In this document: positions 1 through 7,733 of the stretch, piece by piece
Layout: each line of letters begins with the position of its first letter
How positions within the stretch are numbered: position 1 is the stretch's first letter
Assembly: GCA_002500665.1 (NCBI GenBank)
Contig: DLRY01000025.1
Location: 16,719-80,718, forward strand
From: Opitutia bacterium UBA7876
GTDB lineage: Bacteria > Verrucomicrobiota > Verrucomicrobiia > Opitutales > Seribacteraceae
Reading direction: 5' to 3'
Length of the DNA: 64,000 nt
Program-made: the position numbers and the translations under genes
The notes under the pieces: model-generated
Database searches by the model: none
What the model saw: the letters and a program-made list of their open reading frames with translations, nothing else
Told to the model about the DNA's origin: nothing

Positions 1-18
1 GCGAGAAAAAAACTTTGC

Positions 19-1293
19 CTAGCGGGGATAGTGAAAACTGGCTTGGGAGCAGTTGCCGAAATTCTTGCCGTGGAGAGGGACGGGCCTGGCCCCCTTCAAC
101 TCCGTGTCCAAAACCATAAGGCGAGTACTCCCGGAGGAAGACCTCTCGGTAAAGAAAAGGTGGCGTCCATCATTGGCCCAGCAAGACTGCATGGCATGGT
201 TCCCACCCCCCGTGAGAGGCCTGCTCTGACGAGTGGAAAAGCTGTATTCGAAGATTTGAAAGCCTCCGCCTACGGCCGCCGTAAAGGCTATCCTTGTAGG
301 ATCCGCCGGGTTCCAGCTCGCCTCCGTACAGTGTGAGCTCACGTTCGTGGGAATCCTCGTGAGTAAACCAGAGGAGAGGGAAACCTCGTAAAGCTGGGGC
401 TTGCCGCGACTATCGGAGGTAAGGATCATGCGCCGGCCATCGGAAGACCAGCAGGGTCCGGATTCGTTGCTTTTGTTACGGGTGATGCGCTTGGGCTTGG
501 AACGGGGATTGGGGGCAAGCCAGAGCTCGGGGTTACCGGAGGTCGAGAGGATCATGGCGACTCCGGAGTTCCTGGGGTTCTGTACCGCCCTCAAGTTGCT
601 TCCACGATAGTTTGCAATGGTTGAAATCCGACGGCTCGCAAGATCGAGGTGATAGATGTTGTTGAAGACCTTGCGGTTGCTGGTGAAGAAGATGCCGGAT
701 CCGCCGTTGTCCCAACTCGCGTTGAAGGTGATCTTCTTGAAAGAGGTGTGGGGTTGAGCCTTGGACATCAGAGAGTTGGCTACGAAGATCTCCTTAGCTC
801 CGGAAACGTTGGAGAGATAGCATAGTTTACCGGAAAAGAAACCGGGAATCCCGAGAATTTGCTTAACCATCTGGTCACAGCCCTTCAGAACCGCTCCGTC
901 AATGGAAGAACCCTCCACGACCATGCTTTTGAGAGGTTTTTTCGGCTCGCCCGGATAGCCTCGGGAGATTTCCAGTTTGAGCTGGCTTCCGCCCAAGGGA
1001 ACGAAGGACGCGCTGTAACGGCTTTGCTCGGGGCGCGCGAGGCGGAGGCCTCCGTGCAGGGAAACGGCTTTGGCGACGAGTGGGGTAAGAGACTTGGGTG
1101 TTTTCCCTAAGTCCATCGGGACTTGCTTTTTCTTAAGCTCTGCTTCGATCGTACCGAGGACGATCCTGCCTCCCTGACCGAGCAGGGAGTCGCTTCCACC
1201 CGAGGCTAGATACAGGTACGAAACCGACACCAGACACACCAAACGGAGCGATTTGAAAACCTTCCGTTTCCTTCCATCCTTTTCCACATTCAT
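19..1293 (-). CDS. tolB: TolB-like periplasmic beta-propeller protein
   Basis: A 424-residue protein with a basic N-terminus and a hydrophobic stretch at about residues 15-32 that looks like a signal peptide. Residues 40-150 resemble the TolB N-terminal domain, and residues 180-424 carry repeated WD40-like PD40 blades (motifs such as SWDNGGSGIFFTSN, CWSSDGRRMILTSD and CWANDGRHLFFTE). TolB is the periplasmic propeller of the Tol-Pal system, which links the outer membrane to peptidoglycan and helps constriction during division. A pal gene would be expected just beyond the window edge downstream. The stop codon is inside the window, so the gene is complete. It is divergent from the mrp gene. Assignment to TolB rather than another PD40 protein rests on the overall layout and is fairly secure. 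Confidence 0.82.
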   Translation of the reverse strand: MNVEKDGRKRKVFKSLRLVCLVSVSYLYLASGGSDSLLGQGGRIVLGTIEAELKKKQVPMDLGKTPKSLTPLVAKAVSLHGGLRLARPEQSRYSASFVPLGGSQLKLEISRGYPGEPKKPLKSMVVEGSSIDGAVLKGCDQMVKQILGIPGFFSGKLCYLSNVSGAKEIFVANSLMSKAQPHTSFKKITFNASWDNGGSGIFFTSNRKVFNNIYHLDLASRRISTIANYRGSNLRAVQNPRNSGVAMILSTSGNPELWLAPNPRSKPKRITRNKSNESGPCWSSDGRRMILTSDSRGKPQLYEVSLSSGLLTRIPTNVSSHCTEASWNPADPTRIAFTAAVGGGFQIFEYSFSTRQSRPLTGGGNHAMQSCWANDGRHLFFTERSSSGSTRLMVLDTELKGARPVPLHGKNFGNCSQASFHYPR

Positions 1294-1325
1294 TGGCTTA
1301 CCCTTTTAAAACGAGACTGACTCGG

Positions 1326-1349
1326 CAAGCGCAAAAGCGCCCTCGCTTG
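1326..1349. repeat. Inverted repeat in the tolB/mrp divergent intergenic region
   Basis: CAAGCG at 1326-1331 is matched by CGCTTG at 1344-1349. Between them lies the small palindrome GCGC-AAAA-GCGC at 1329-1340, which overlaps the first arm. The 147-base gap between divergent starts must hold both promoters, so this may be an operator or a hairpin in the tolB leader. I saw no convincing -35/-10 pair here. Confidence 0.3.
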
Positions 1350-1440
1350 TCTTTTGAGCCCCGGAGACCGACAAACGCTCAATCTTTTGCTCAACTTTTC
1401 ATTTGCCCATGTCCCCTTTGCCTACATTTAGTTAGGGTTC

Positions 1441-2511
1441 ATGTCCGATGAACTCATCCTCTCTCTGCTTGGTCAAGTCAAGTATCCCGGCTTTAGCCGA
1501 GATATCGTATCGTTCGGTCTGGTACTTGAAACCGCACTGGACGACAAAGGCAAGGCCGCCGTCAAGCTCGAGATAAGCGGAAACGACCCTACCCTACCTC
1601 AAACTCTCAAGGAAAGCATCGAGGAAGCTCTGCTTGAAAACGATGCCGTCTCGGAGGTCGAGGTAGGGATCGTGGTCAAGGCATCCAAAGCCCAAGCCTC
1701 CGTCTCCTCCGACCAAGTAGGAGCCTCCTCCCCCATTGCAAAGGTCAAGAAGATCGTCGCCATAGCCAGTGGAAAAGGAGGCGTAGGGAAATCTACCCTC
1801 GCCGTAAACATGGCGTGCGCCTTTGAGAATCTTCTCACCGCCGATGGAAGAGAAGGACAAGTCGGACTCATGGATTGCGACGTCTACGGCCCTTCCGTTC
1901 CTCTTCTTATAGGTGCATCCGGTCAACCGGAAGGCCTTTCGGAGAATATGATCGCTCCAATCGAGAGCTATGGCGTGAAGCTTATGTCAATGGGTCTGCT
2001 GGTCGACGAGGACACGCCCGTCGTCTGGCGCGGGCCCATGGTCATGAAGACCATTCAGCAATTTAGCGCCAACGTAGAGTGGGGTGAATTGGAGATCCTG
2101 CTCATCGACCTGCCCCCGGGCACTGGCGATGCACAGCTATCCTTGGCCCAGACTTTGCCGCTGGATGGGGTCATCCTTGTCACAACCCCTCAGAAGGCGG
2201 CCGTAGACGTAGCCCGCAGGGGAGCCAGGATGTTCGAGAAGGTGAACGTGCCGATTCTCGGGGTGGTGGAGAACATGAGCTACCTCGAGGACGAGAAATC
2301 TGGCAAGAAAACCTATCTTTTCGGCCAAGGTGGAGGCTCGGAAACGGCCCTTGCCCTCAAAACGAGCTTTCTGGGTGAAATTCCCCTACACCAAGAGGTA
2401 AGAATGGGGGGAGACCACGGTACGCCGGTGGTGATCGCAAACCCCGAGAACCCCGCTAGTATCGCGATCCGAGAAGCGACCAAGTCCCTGTCGGGAATGC
2501 TTGGCCTGTAG
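1441..2511 (+). CDS. mrp: Mrp/ApbC-type Fe-S cluster carrier ATPase
   Basis: A 356-residue protein. Residues 1-85 form a MIP18/DUF59-type domain and residues 103-356 a MinD/Mrp P-loop ATPase with the deviant Walker A GKGGVGKST at 111-119, followed by DCDVYGPS and DLPPGTGD. Mrp proteins load or carry iron-sulfur clusters for apo-enzymes in the cytoplasm. The window encodes many Fe-S clients (Nuo subunits, Rieske). The usual CxxC after the VENMSY motif is absent: the stretch reads YLEDEKSGKKTYLF. The family also has members lacking these cysteines, for example in Bacteroidetes. A DUF971 gene, a frequent partner, lies about 0.9 kb downstream. Confidence 0.9.
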   Translation: MSDELILSLLGQVKYPGFSRDIVSFGLVLETALDDKGKAAVKLEISGNDPTLPQTLKESIEEALLENDAVSEVEVGIVVKASKAQASVSSDQVGASSPIAKVKKIVAIASGKGGVGKSTLAVNMACAFENLLTADGREGQVGLMDCDVYGPSVPLLIGASGQPEGLSENMIAPIESYGVKLMSMGLLVDEDTPVVWRGPMVMKTIQQFSANVEWGELEILLIDLPPGTGDAQLSLAQTLPLDGVILVTTPQKAAVDVARRGARMFEKVNVPILGVVENMSYLEDEKSGKKTYLFGQGGGSETALALKTSFLGEIPLHQEVRMGGDHGTPVVIANPENPASIAIREATKSLSGMLGL

Positions 2512-2516
2512 CAGGA

Positions 2517-2687
2517 TCAGGTCTTGATCTCGCGATGAAGGGTATGCCGACGAAGAAACCGGTTGTATTTCTTCTTCTCGACTGACTCGGTCTGCAACTT
2601 TTTGTTGCGCGTGGACATATAGCGAGAAGGCGGCTTCCCCTCCTTGCGGGCTTCCGTACACTCGAGTATGATGGTTTCTCTAGGCAT
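2517..2687 (-). CDS. rpmG: 50S ribosomal protein L33 (bL33)
   Basis: A 56-residue basic protein starting MPRETIILECTEARK, with the L33 signature YMSTRNKK and the tail KKYNRFLRRHTLHREIK. It is a component of the large ribosomal subunit near the E site. The open frame extends 13 codons further upstream, but the family starts at MPRE, so the ATG at 2687 was chosen. The two zinc-binding CxxC pairs of the C+ form are absent (single Cys), so this is the zinc-independent C- form. It is convergent with mrp, with only 5 bases between the stops. Confidence 0.93.
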   Translation of the reverse strand: MPRETIILECTEARKEGKPPSRYMSTRNKKLQTESVEKKKYNRFLRRHTLHREIKT

Positions 2688-2782
2688 GATTAGACAGAGT
2701 ATGTCGCCTCGAGGCCGTTGGATCAACGCAAAACTTCGACCTCAGGATGCTCGAGTGTCTCTCTGGAAAACGTTTTTATGAT

Positions 2783-2811
2783 TTGCAAATGTCCGTGCCT
2801 CGGAGCAAAAT
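2783..2811 (+). promoter_or_regulatory. Candidate promoter of the acidic hypothetical protein
   Basis: TTGCAA (2783-2788), a 17-base spacer, and CAAAAT (2806-2811) resemble a sigma-70 promoter with 4/6 matches in each box. The ATG at 2818 is only 6 bases beyond the -10 box, so transcription would start at or next to the start codon. No Shine-Dalgarno sequence is visible. Confidence 0.35.
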
Positions 2812-2817
2812 AAAACA

Positions 2818-3378
2818 ATGGAATCATCAATGAACGAAGGGCTTTCCAAGCTTTCCGAAGGTGCTTATCGAGAGATGCAACTCAAGAACGATAACGAAGC
2901 CGGGCACGAGGTGCCGGAAGTTGCCCGGGACAGTTCCCAAAAGGTAACGAAATCACCTGAACCCATCCAACTCTCGGGTTCTTTCGCCGGTGACAAGACC
3001 CTGGCCGAGCAGACCCAATCTCTCCCGCCCGGCGAACCAATGGAAAGCGTGGACAACGTTGATGACGCCGGCATCGATCCCACCAAGGACCCCGACTGGG
3101 CAGTGGTTAAGGATGACCGATTGCCCCCCCAGCCCGGCCCCAGCCAATTTCATAACGACCGCTACTGGGAGGAAAGAAGCCTCGACCGCGAGCTTCAGGA
3201 CAAGGATCTTCAGGAAGAAATGATCCGCCGTGAGACGGAGGAGTTCAGCAAGGCAGCGGAGGCAGCCGAGGATTTTGGCCGATCCAACTCCAACGAGTTG
3301 CTTGATCCCTATTATCAAACCGGTTCGGATTCGTCCGAACCACCCTCGGCCGGCAATAGTCTCGACTCCTTCATTTAG
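2818..3378 (+). CDS. Hypothetical acidic low-complexity protein
   Basis: I do not recognise this 186-residue protein. It is strongly acidic and rich in Glu, Asp, Ser and Pro, with no signal peptide, membrane segment or cysteine. The middle (residues 70-115) is proline- and aspartate-rich and probably disordered. Residues 118-155 (DRYWEERSLDRELQDKDLQE onward) look helical and highly charged. Codon use resembles its neighbours, and it sits 12 bases before the DUF971 gene on the same strand, so the two are probably co-transcribed. It may be a cytosolic adaptor, but nothing shows its function. Confidence 0.7.
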   Translation: MESSMNEGLSKLSEGAYREMQLKNDNEAGHEVPEVARDSSQKVTKSPEPIQLSGSFAGDKTLAEQTQSLPPGEPMESVDNVDDAGIDPTKDPDWAVVKDDRLPPQPGPSQFHNDRYWEERSLDRELQDKDLQEEMIRRETEEFSKAAEAAEDFGRSNSNELLDPYYQTGSDSSEPPSAGNSLDSFI

Positions 3379-3390
3379 AAATTTGTTCTC

Positions 3391-3702
3391 ATGCAAGCCG
3401 GGCCGACAAAAGTCGAACTGGTTGGTGAAACCCTCGCACTTGCTTGGCCCGATGGGGAAGAAAGCTACCTCGAAGCTCCTTTTCTCAGGGAACGCTCGCC
3501 AAGTGCAGAGCAGCAGGGCGAAACCGATCTATTCGGTTCGATTTCGGGAGGGAGTTCAGGCGGTGACTATTCCTCGGTCCGCATCAGAAGATTTGAGATC
3601 GTTGGCAATTACGCGCTCCGCATTCAATTTTCCGACGGCCATTCCACGGGAATTTATTCTTGGGACTACATCAGGAGAATCGCCGGGGAATCGGATGCCT
3701 GA
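3391..3702 (+). CDS. DUF971 / GBBH-like N-terminal domain protein
   Basis: A 103-residue protein with the DUF971 pattern: an N-terminal strand pair ending LALAWPDGEESYLEAPFLR, a variable Gly/Ser-rich loop (residues 45-60), then VRIRRFEIVGNYALRIQFSD and the hallmark GHSTGIYSWDYIR. The same fold forms the N-terminal domain of gamma-butyrobetaine hydroxylase, and in bacteria it is often next to or fused with Mrp-type Fe-S carriers. Here mrp lies just upstream on the same strand, which supports an accessory role in Fe-S metabolism. It is convergent with lpxA, with 11 bases between the genes. Confidence 0.85.
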   Translation: MQAGPTKVELVGETLALAWPDGEESYLEAPFLRERSPSAEQQGETDLFGSISGGSSGGDYSSVRIRRFEIVGNYALRIQFSDGHSTGIYSWDYIRRIAGESDA

Positions 3703-3713
3703 AGGTTGCTTGC

Positions 3714-4493
3714 TCAAGCGAGCCCTCGTTCGCTGGAGCGGGCAAACTCTATAATTTCGCCCACGATGTGCGGGCTGGCGGCAGAAAACTCATTCTCCAG
3801 GCGCTCGATCGCCTGGCTGCGGTTCAATTCCGACTTATAGAGAATCTTAAAGACCCCACGGGCAGTTTCGACTTCGTCTCCGGAAAAGCCTGATCGTTCC
3901 ATTCCCACTTTGTTGATCGAACGTACCTCCGCAGGCGAACCATCGGCAAGCATGAAGGGGGGCACGTCCTGGACGAGCTTGGAACAGGCCGAAACCATGC
4001 AATGCCTACCCAGTCTGCAAAACTGGTGAACCCCCGCGCCCCAGGCGACGTTGACGTGGTCGGCTACCTCCACGTGCCCGGCAAGGGCGGAATGGCTGCT
4101 CATGACGAGGTGGTTGCCGATCACGCAATCGTGGGCGACGTGGCTGTAAGCCAGGAAGACGTTACCCGAGCCGATTATGGTCTCGTCGTCGGCTCCGGTG
4201 GCTACGTGCGCGGTGACGTATTCCCTAAAGACGTTGTCGTCCCCGATACGCAGGCCGGGTTCCCCTCCCTCGTACTTGAGGTCATGAGTCAACCCGCCGA
4301 TGAGGGCATAGGGATGAACGACGTTGTTGCGGCCCATGTCGACCCGGCCCTCTACAGTGGCATGATGGAGGACCCGGCAACCGTCACCCAGCTTGGCCTT
4401 CGGGCCAACCATGGAGAAGGCTTCCACCACCACGTCCTCACCCAGCTCGGCACCTTCCTCGACTATGGCCTGGGGATGGATGAAAACAGCCAC
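3714..4493 (-). CDS. lpxA: UDP-N-acetylglucosamine acyltransferase LpxA
   Basis: A 259-residue protein of the usual LpxA length. Hexapeptide repeats of the left-handed beta-helix run from residue 2 to about 190, and the catalytic histidine lies in the AHDC motif (His121). Residues 190-255 match the C-terminal helical domain. It transfers a 3-hydroxyacyl chain from ACP to UDP-GlcNAc, the first step of lipid A synthesis in the cytoplasm. It directly follows the lpxC-fabZ fusion gene with 1 base between stop and start, so the two form an operon for early lipid A synthesis. Its presence implies an LPS outer membrane. Confidence 0.95.
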   Translation of the reverse strand: MAVFIHPQAIVEEGAELGEDVVVEAFSMVGPKAKLGDGCRVLHHATVEGRVDMGRNNVVHPYALIGGLTHDLKYEGGEPGLRIGDDNVFREYVTAHVATGADDETIIGSGNVFLAYSHVAHDCVIGNHLVMSSHSALAGHVEVADHVNVAWGAGVHQFCRLGRHCMVSACSKLVQDVPPFMLADGSPAEVRSINKVGMERSGFSGDEVETARGVFKILYKSELNRSQAIERLENEFSAASPHIVGEIIEFARSSERGLA

Positions 4494-4494
4494 C

Positions 4495-5838
4495 TCAGGA
4501 ATTTTCTCCCGCGTCCGCGATCGCGAACATCAAACTGGCCGAGGAAACGGCTTGATCGTTTACGCTGCATTCCACACTGGCCGTGGCCAACTTGTTCCCC
4601 CTAACCTTCTCAAGCTTTGCCGTAATCATGAGCTGGTCTCCGGGAACCACGGGCTTCCTGAACTTGACCTTGTCGGCGCTCATGAAAAAGGCTACCTTAC
4701 CTTCCGAGGAACTCCTGCGCAGAAGCAGGATCCCCGCAGCCTGGGCCATCGCTTCCAGTTGCAAAACGCCGGGCATCACGGGATGCCCGGGAAAATGCCC
4801 GCTGAAAAAAGGCTCGTTGATGGTTACGTTCTTGATTCCTACCAGAACCTCGTTTTTCTCGATCGAAACAACGCGGTCGATCATGACGAAGGGAAAGCGG
4901 TGAGGCAGAACGTCGAGGATTCTCCTCACGTCCAGCTCGGTCTCGTCGGGCAGTACGAAGGACTTGGTCTCGCTTGGCTTCGCCTCCCCGTTCTTACTCT
5001 CCTGCCCCATCATTTTGTCGTAAAGCTTGGAAGTAAGCTCGGAATTGAGAGCGTGACCGGGTCGAACCGCTATGATGTGGGCCTTGAGGAATTTCCCAAG
5101 CAGGGAGAGGTCCCCAACGATATCGAGGATCTTGTGGCGGACGAATTCATCCTCGAAGCGAAGAGGTTCCTTGGAAAGGATCTTATCTCCCTTGATAACG
5201 ATTGCGCTGTCCAGGCTTCCTCCCCTGATCTTCCCCATTTTAAGCAACTCCTCTATGTCCTCATAGACCGTGAAGGTGCGGGCGGGAGCCACCTGGGCTA
5301 GGTAGGTCTCGGGGTCCAGTTCGATGGAAAGATGCTGCACGTGGCTACCCCGGTCGTCCGCGGAAGTGCAGGTAATCCTGAATCCATCGTATGGAAGGGC
5401 GATCATCGAACGGTTGCCGGATACGACCGAGACGGGCTCCTTGAGAACGAAATAATCCCGTTCCTCATCCTGCTCGACCGGTTCGGCTTCCAAGGCCAGG
5501 TTGGCAAAAGGCCTGGCCGATCCATCCAGGATGGGAGGCTCGCTCGCATCCAAATCGATGACCGCATTGTCCACGCCACAGCCGCTCAAGGCGCTGAGGA
5601 CGTGCTCGATGGTGTGAACCTTGGCGTTCCCATTGGTTATAGTCGTGCTCCGCACCAAGTCCGAGACGTTGGAAGCCAAGGGTTTTACTTCGGGTTTTCC
5701 GTAAAGGTCCACCCGGCGGAAGACATAGCCTTGGTCGGCTTCGGCCGGCTTCAAGGTAAGGGTCACTTCCTCACCGGTATGCAAGGACTTACCCTTGATG
5801 GAACGCACTTTGCGGATGGTCCTTTGTTTGGTCGGCAT
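4495..5838 (-). CDS. lpxC/fabZ: Bifunctional LpxC deacetylase / FabZ dehydratase
   Basis: A 447-residue fusion. Residues 1-280 are LpxC, the zinc UDP-3-O-acyl-GlcNAc deacetylase, with TIEHVLSA (Glu78, His79), RHKILDIVGDL (His235, Asp239) and GHALNSEL (His262). Residues 298-447 are FabZ, the 3-hydroxyacyl-ACP dehydratase, with LPHRFPFVMIDRV, the catalytic His348 in GHFPGHPVMPG and Glu362. The two activities draw on the same 3-hydroxyacyl-ACP pool, so the fusion may balance lipid A against phospholipid synthesis. The same fusion is known in Bacteroidetes. All catalytic residues are in place in both halves. Confidence 0.95.
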   Translation of the reverse strand: MPTKQRTIRKVRSIKGKSLHTGEEVTLTLKPAEADQGYVFRRVDLYGKPEVKPLASNVSDLVRSTTITNGNAKVHTIEHVLSALSGCGVDNAVIDLDASEPPILDGSARPFANLALEAEPVEQDEERDYFVLKEPVSVVSGNRSMIALPYDGFRITCTSADDRGSHVQHLSIELDPETYLAQVAPARTFTVYEDIEELLKMGKIRGGSLDSAIVIKGDKILSKEPLRFEDEFVRHKILDIVGDLSLLGKFLKAHIIAVRPGHALNSELTSKLYDKMMGQESKNGEAKPSETKSFVLPDETELDVRRILDVLPHRFPFVMIDRVVSIEKNEVLVGIKNVTINEPFFSGHFPGHPVMPGVLQLEAMAQAAGILLLRRSSSEGKVAFFMSADKVKFRKPVVPGDQLMITAKLEKVRGNKLATASVECSVNDQAVSSASLMFAIADAGENS

Positions 5839-5849
5839 AAGGTACTCGT

Positions 5850-5878
5850 TATCTAGCCAAACACTGCGGGACTGTAAA
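5850..5878 (-). promoter_or_regulatory. Candidate promoter of lpxC/fabZ-lpxA
   Basis: Read on the minus strand, TTTACA (5878-5873), a 17-base spacer and TAGATA (5855-5850) lie 11 bases before the lpxC ATG. The -35 box matches 5/6 and the -10 only about 3/6. The leader would be only a few bases long, and no Shine-Dalgarno sequence is seen. Confidence 0.3.
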
Positions 5879-5936
5879 GAATGAAGGGCAAAGGACTGGC
5901 TTGCAAACCAACCGGACCAAAGCTAGAATTTCAATC

Positions 5937-6107
5937 GTGTCCAGCAAGAAAAAGACCTTGTCTAGAAAATGGAAGAGGGAGTACTATCGGATGATTGATG
6001 GGGTCGTTCGCTCGCACGGTATTCAGAAATTCTGTCTGCGCCTGATTTACCTGCTCTGTTTCGTCGCCACCATCATTCTTGCCGCCTTGCTCTACTTCGA
6101 CAAGTAG
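5937..6107 (+). CDS. Possible small single-pass membrane protein
   Basis: An open frame of 56 residues from GTG at 5937 (an upstream TTG at 5901 and an internal ATG at 5991 are alternatives). It has a very basic N-terminal half (SSKKKTLSRKWKREYYR) and a clear C-terminal membrane helix, LCFVATIILAALLYF, ending DK. The charge layout fits a type II or tail-anchored inner-membrane micropeptide. It fills the otherwise empty 305-base gap between lpxC/fabZ and the leucine-rich repeat gene. I know no family for it. The helix argues for a real gene, but the start is uncertain and it could be chance. Confidence 0.4.
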   Translation: MSSKKKTLSRKWKREYYRMIDGVVRSHGIQKFCLRLIYLLCFVATIILAALLYFDK

Positions 6108-6143
6108 ACTTGGTGCGAAACCCAATGACGCTACTGGAGAAGC

Positions 6144-7688
6144 CTATTTCCCTGGAAAGGGGGTTTCCTCGTTCAGTTTTCCCAGCCTAAGGGCCACTTC
6201 CCATTGCTTGTACGCCTTGTTTCTGACTTCTTGTGAGACCGTCTGGTCGTCTGCAAAATCAATGAGTCTCTCGTAATCGTTTTCAAGAAGATAATCCCCG
6301 AGGATCTTGTTCGAGGAGGGATGCCCCATGAGCGAGTAAAGAAGTCGCTCCAGTTCCGGAATTCTTTTTTTCTGGGAACCAAGGGTCACGAACTTGCCTC
6401 CAATTCTCATTCGCTCCAGTTTTTCCTCCAAGGCCCGCTCATCCGGGGAAATTCGATTCGAAGAAAGGGAAAGCCTTTTCAACTCGGGCAGATCGAAGAC
6501 CGGGAAAGGATCGTGGATGAAGTTATTGGAAAGGGAAACGACGCGAAGCTTTTTCAGTTGCTCCAGTATCTTGACGCTCATGATTTGATTGCTCTGGAGA
6601 CGAAGCTCGCGGATGGCGGGCAGGGCACTGAGGGATCTCAGGTCGCAAACCTGGTTTTCTTCCAGGTAAAGATGCTCCAGCTTGTCAAGGCCCTCGAGAC
6701 CCGCAAGGTCGGTAATCCGGTTTGAGGACAAGGCAAGGCGCAACAGGCCCTTGAATTGACGCATGTTAGAAACGTCCTCCAGTTTGTTCCCGGAAAGGAG
6801 AAGTATTTTGAGGTTGGGCAAATCCTTTAGCAGGGACGTGGTCGTGAGCAGGTTGTCGTACAAGTAAAGGTTTACCAGGGAGGGCATGGACTGAATCTCG
6901 AACAAGGGATCGGAATCCCATTTGCCATTACCGCTTTCATCCTTAACCTCATCTACTCCTTCAGTGTATTTCTTATCCTTGTCCACGTCTAAGTAGCCCT
7001 CGACCCGACCAAGCTGATTCCTCTGGGCATAGAGGGTAATGAGGCTTTTGAGGTTTCCTACGCCTTCCAGGTCGATGAGCGAATTGCTAGAGACATCGAG
7101 GTACCTCAGGCTCGTGAGCGATCCCACTCCAGTCAAACCCAGCAAGCGATTATTGGCCAAAGAAAGATCCCTCAAGGCCCAAGGACCCTCGTTGATTCTC
7201 GCCACCACCTTTTCCAAATCCGTTACCAACCGAGCTTTTGCGTCCTTGGTAAGAGTCCTACTTTCGAGAGAAGTCGAGAGGCCGTAGAACTCCTGCTTCA
7301 TTTTTGCCAGCGAAAGGCCCTCCAAAGGGGCAAGCGACCTGATCCGATTACCGGAAAGATCGAGTTTGCGGAGTTTGGAGAGGTTGGAAAGCGGACTAAG
7401 ATCCTCGATGAAGTTGTCCCGCAGGATGAGGACTTCCAAGTTTTTGGCCGCCTCCAGCCCAGTCAGATCGCGCAACTGGAGTCCGCTGGCTTCGAGGAAA
7501 AGCAGTTTTTCCGCCACAAGTTCCTTCGTCAGGGCTTCCCTGTTCACCCTGAGCGTATCAGCCACGGCCTTTTCCAGAGCGGGCTCAGGTACACGAAGTA
7601 CCTTGGCGCTGGATGTGGACCCGCAAATGACGACCGCCAAGGCAAGCAAGAGGCGGTTCAACAGACGGGTCGACGAAAGGATACTCAT
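6144..7688 (-). CDS. Exported leucine-rich repeat protein with a calcium-loop-like insert
   Basis: A 514-residue protein with an N-terminal signal peptide (residues 1-28, ending near SSA). Residues 60-125 and 170-415 hold about a dozen internalin-like leucine-rich repeats of 21-23 residues (pattern L..L.L..N.I..L..L..L). Two inserts break the solenoid: a helical one at about 124-170, and an acidic one at 230-262 with DVDKDKKYTEGVD and DESGNGKWD, which resemble EF-hand/dockerin calcium loops. Residues 440-514 are helical. Such proteins usually bind other proteins outside the cytoplasm; the ligand is unknown. It follows pyc on the same strand after 45 bases. Confidence 0.85.
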   Translation of the reverse strand: MSILSSTRLLNRLLLALAVVICGSTSSAKVLRVPEPALEKAVADTLRVNREALTKELVAEKLLFLEASGLQLRDLTGLEAAKNLEVLILRDNFIEDLSPLSNLSKLRKLDLSGNRIRSLAPLEGLSLAKMKQEFYGLSTSLESRTLTKDAKARLVTDLEKVVARINEGPWALRDLSLANNRLLGLTGVGSLTSLRYLDVSSNSLIDLEGVGNLKSLITLYAQRNQLGRVEGYLDVDKDKKYTEGVDEVKDESGNGKWDSDPLFEIQSMPSLVNLYLYDNLLTTTSLLKDLPNLKILLLSGNKLEDVSNMRQFKGLLRLALSSNRITDLAGLEGLDKLEHLYLEENQVCDLRSLSALPAIRELRLQSNQIMSVKILEQLKKLRVVSLSNNFIHDPFPVFDLPELKRLSLSSNRISPDERALEEKLERMRIGGKFVTLGSQKKRIPELERLLYSLMGHPSSNKILGDYLLENDYERLIDFADDQTVSQEVRNKAYKQWEVALRLGKLNEETPFPGK

Positions 7689-7733
7689 AACGCCTGCATA
7701 ATCGGACGAACGCCCGAAAGCTTTAGCCGAAAA

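Noticed and set aside
4393..5301. A 302-codon plus-strand frame across lpxA and lpxC/fabZ
   Set aside because: Antisense shadow of two clearly conserved enzymes, with no family resemblance of its own.
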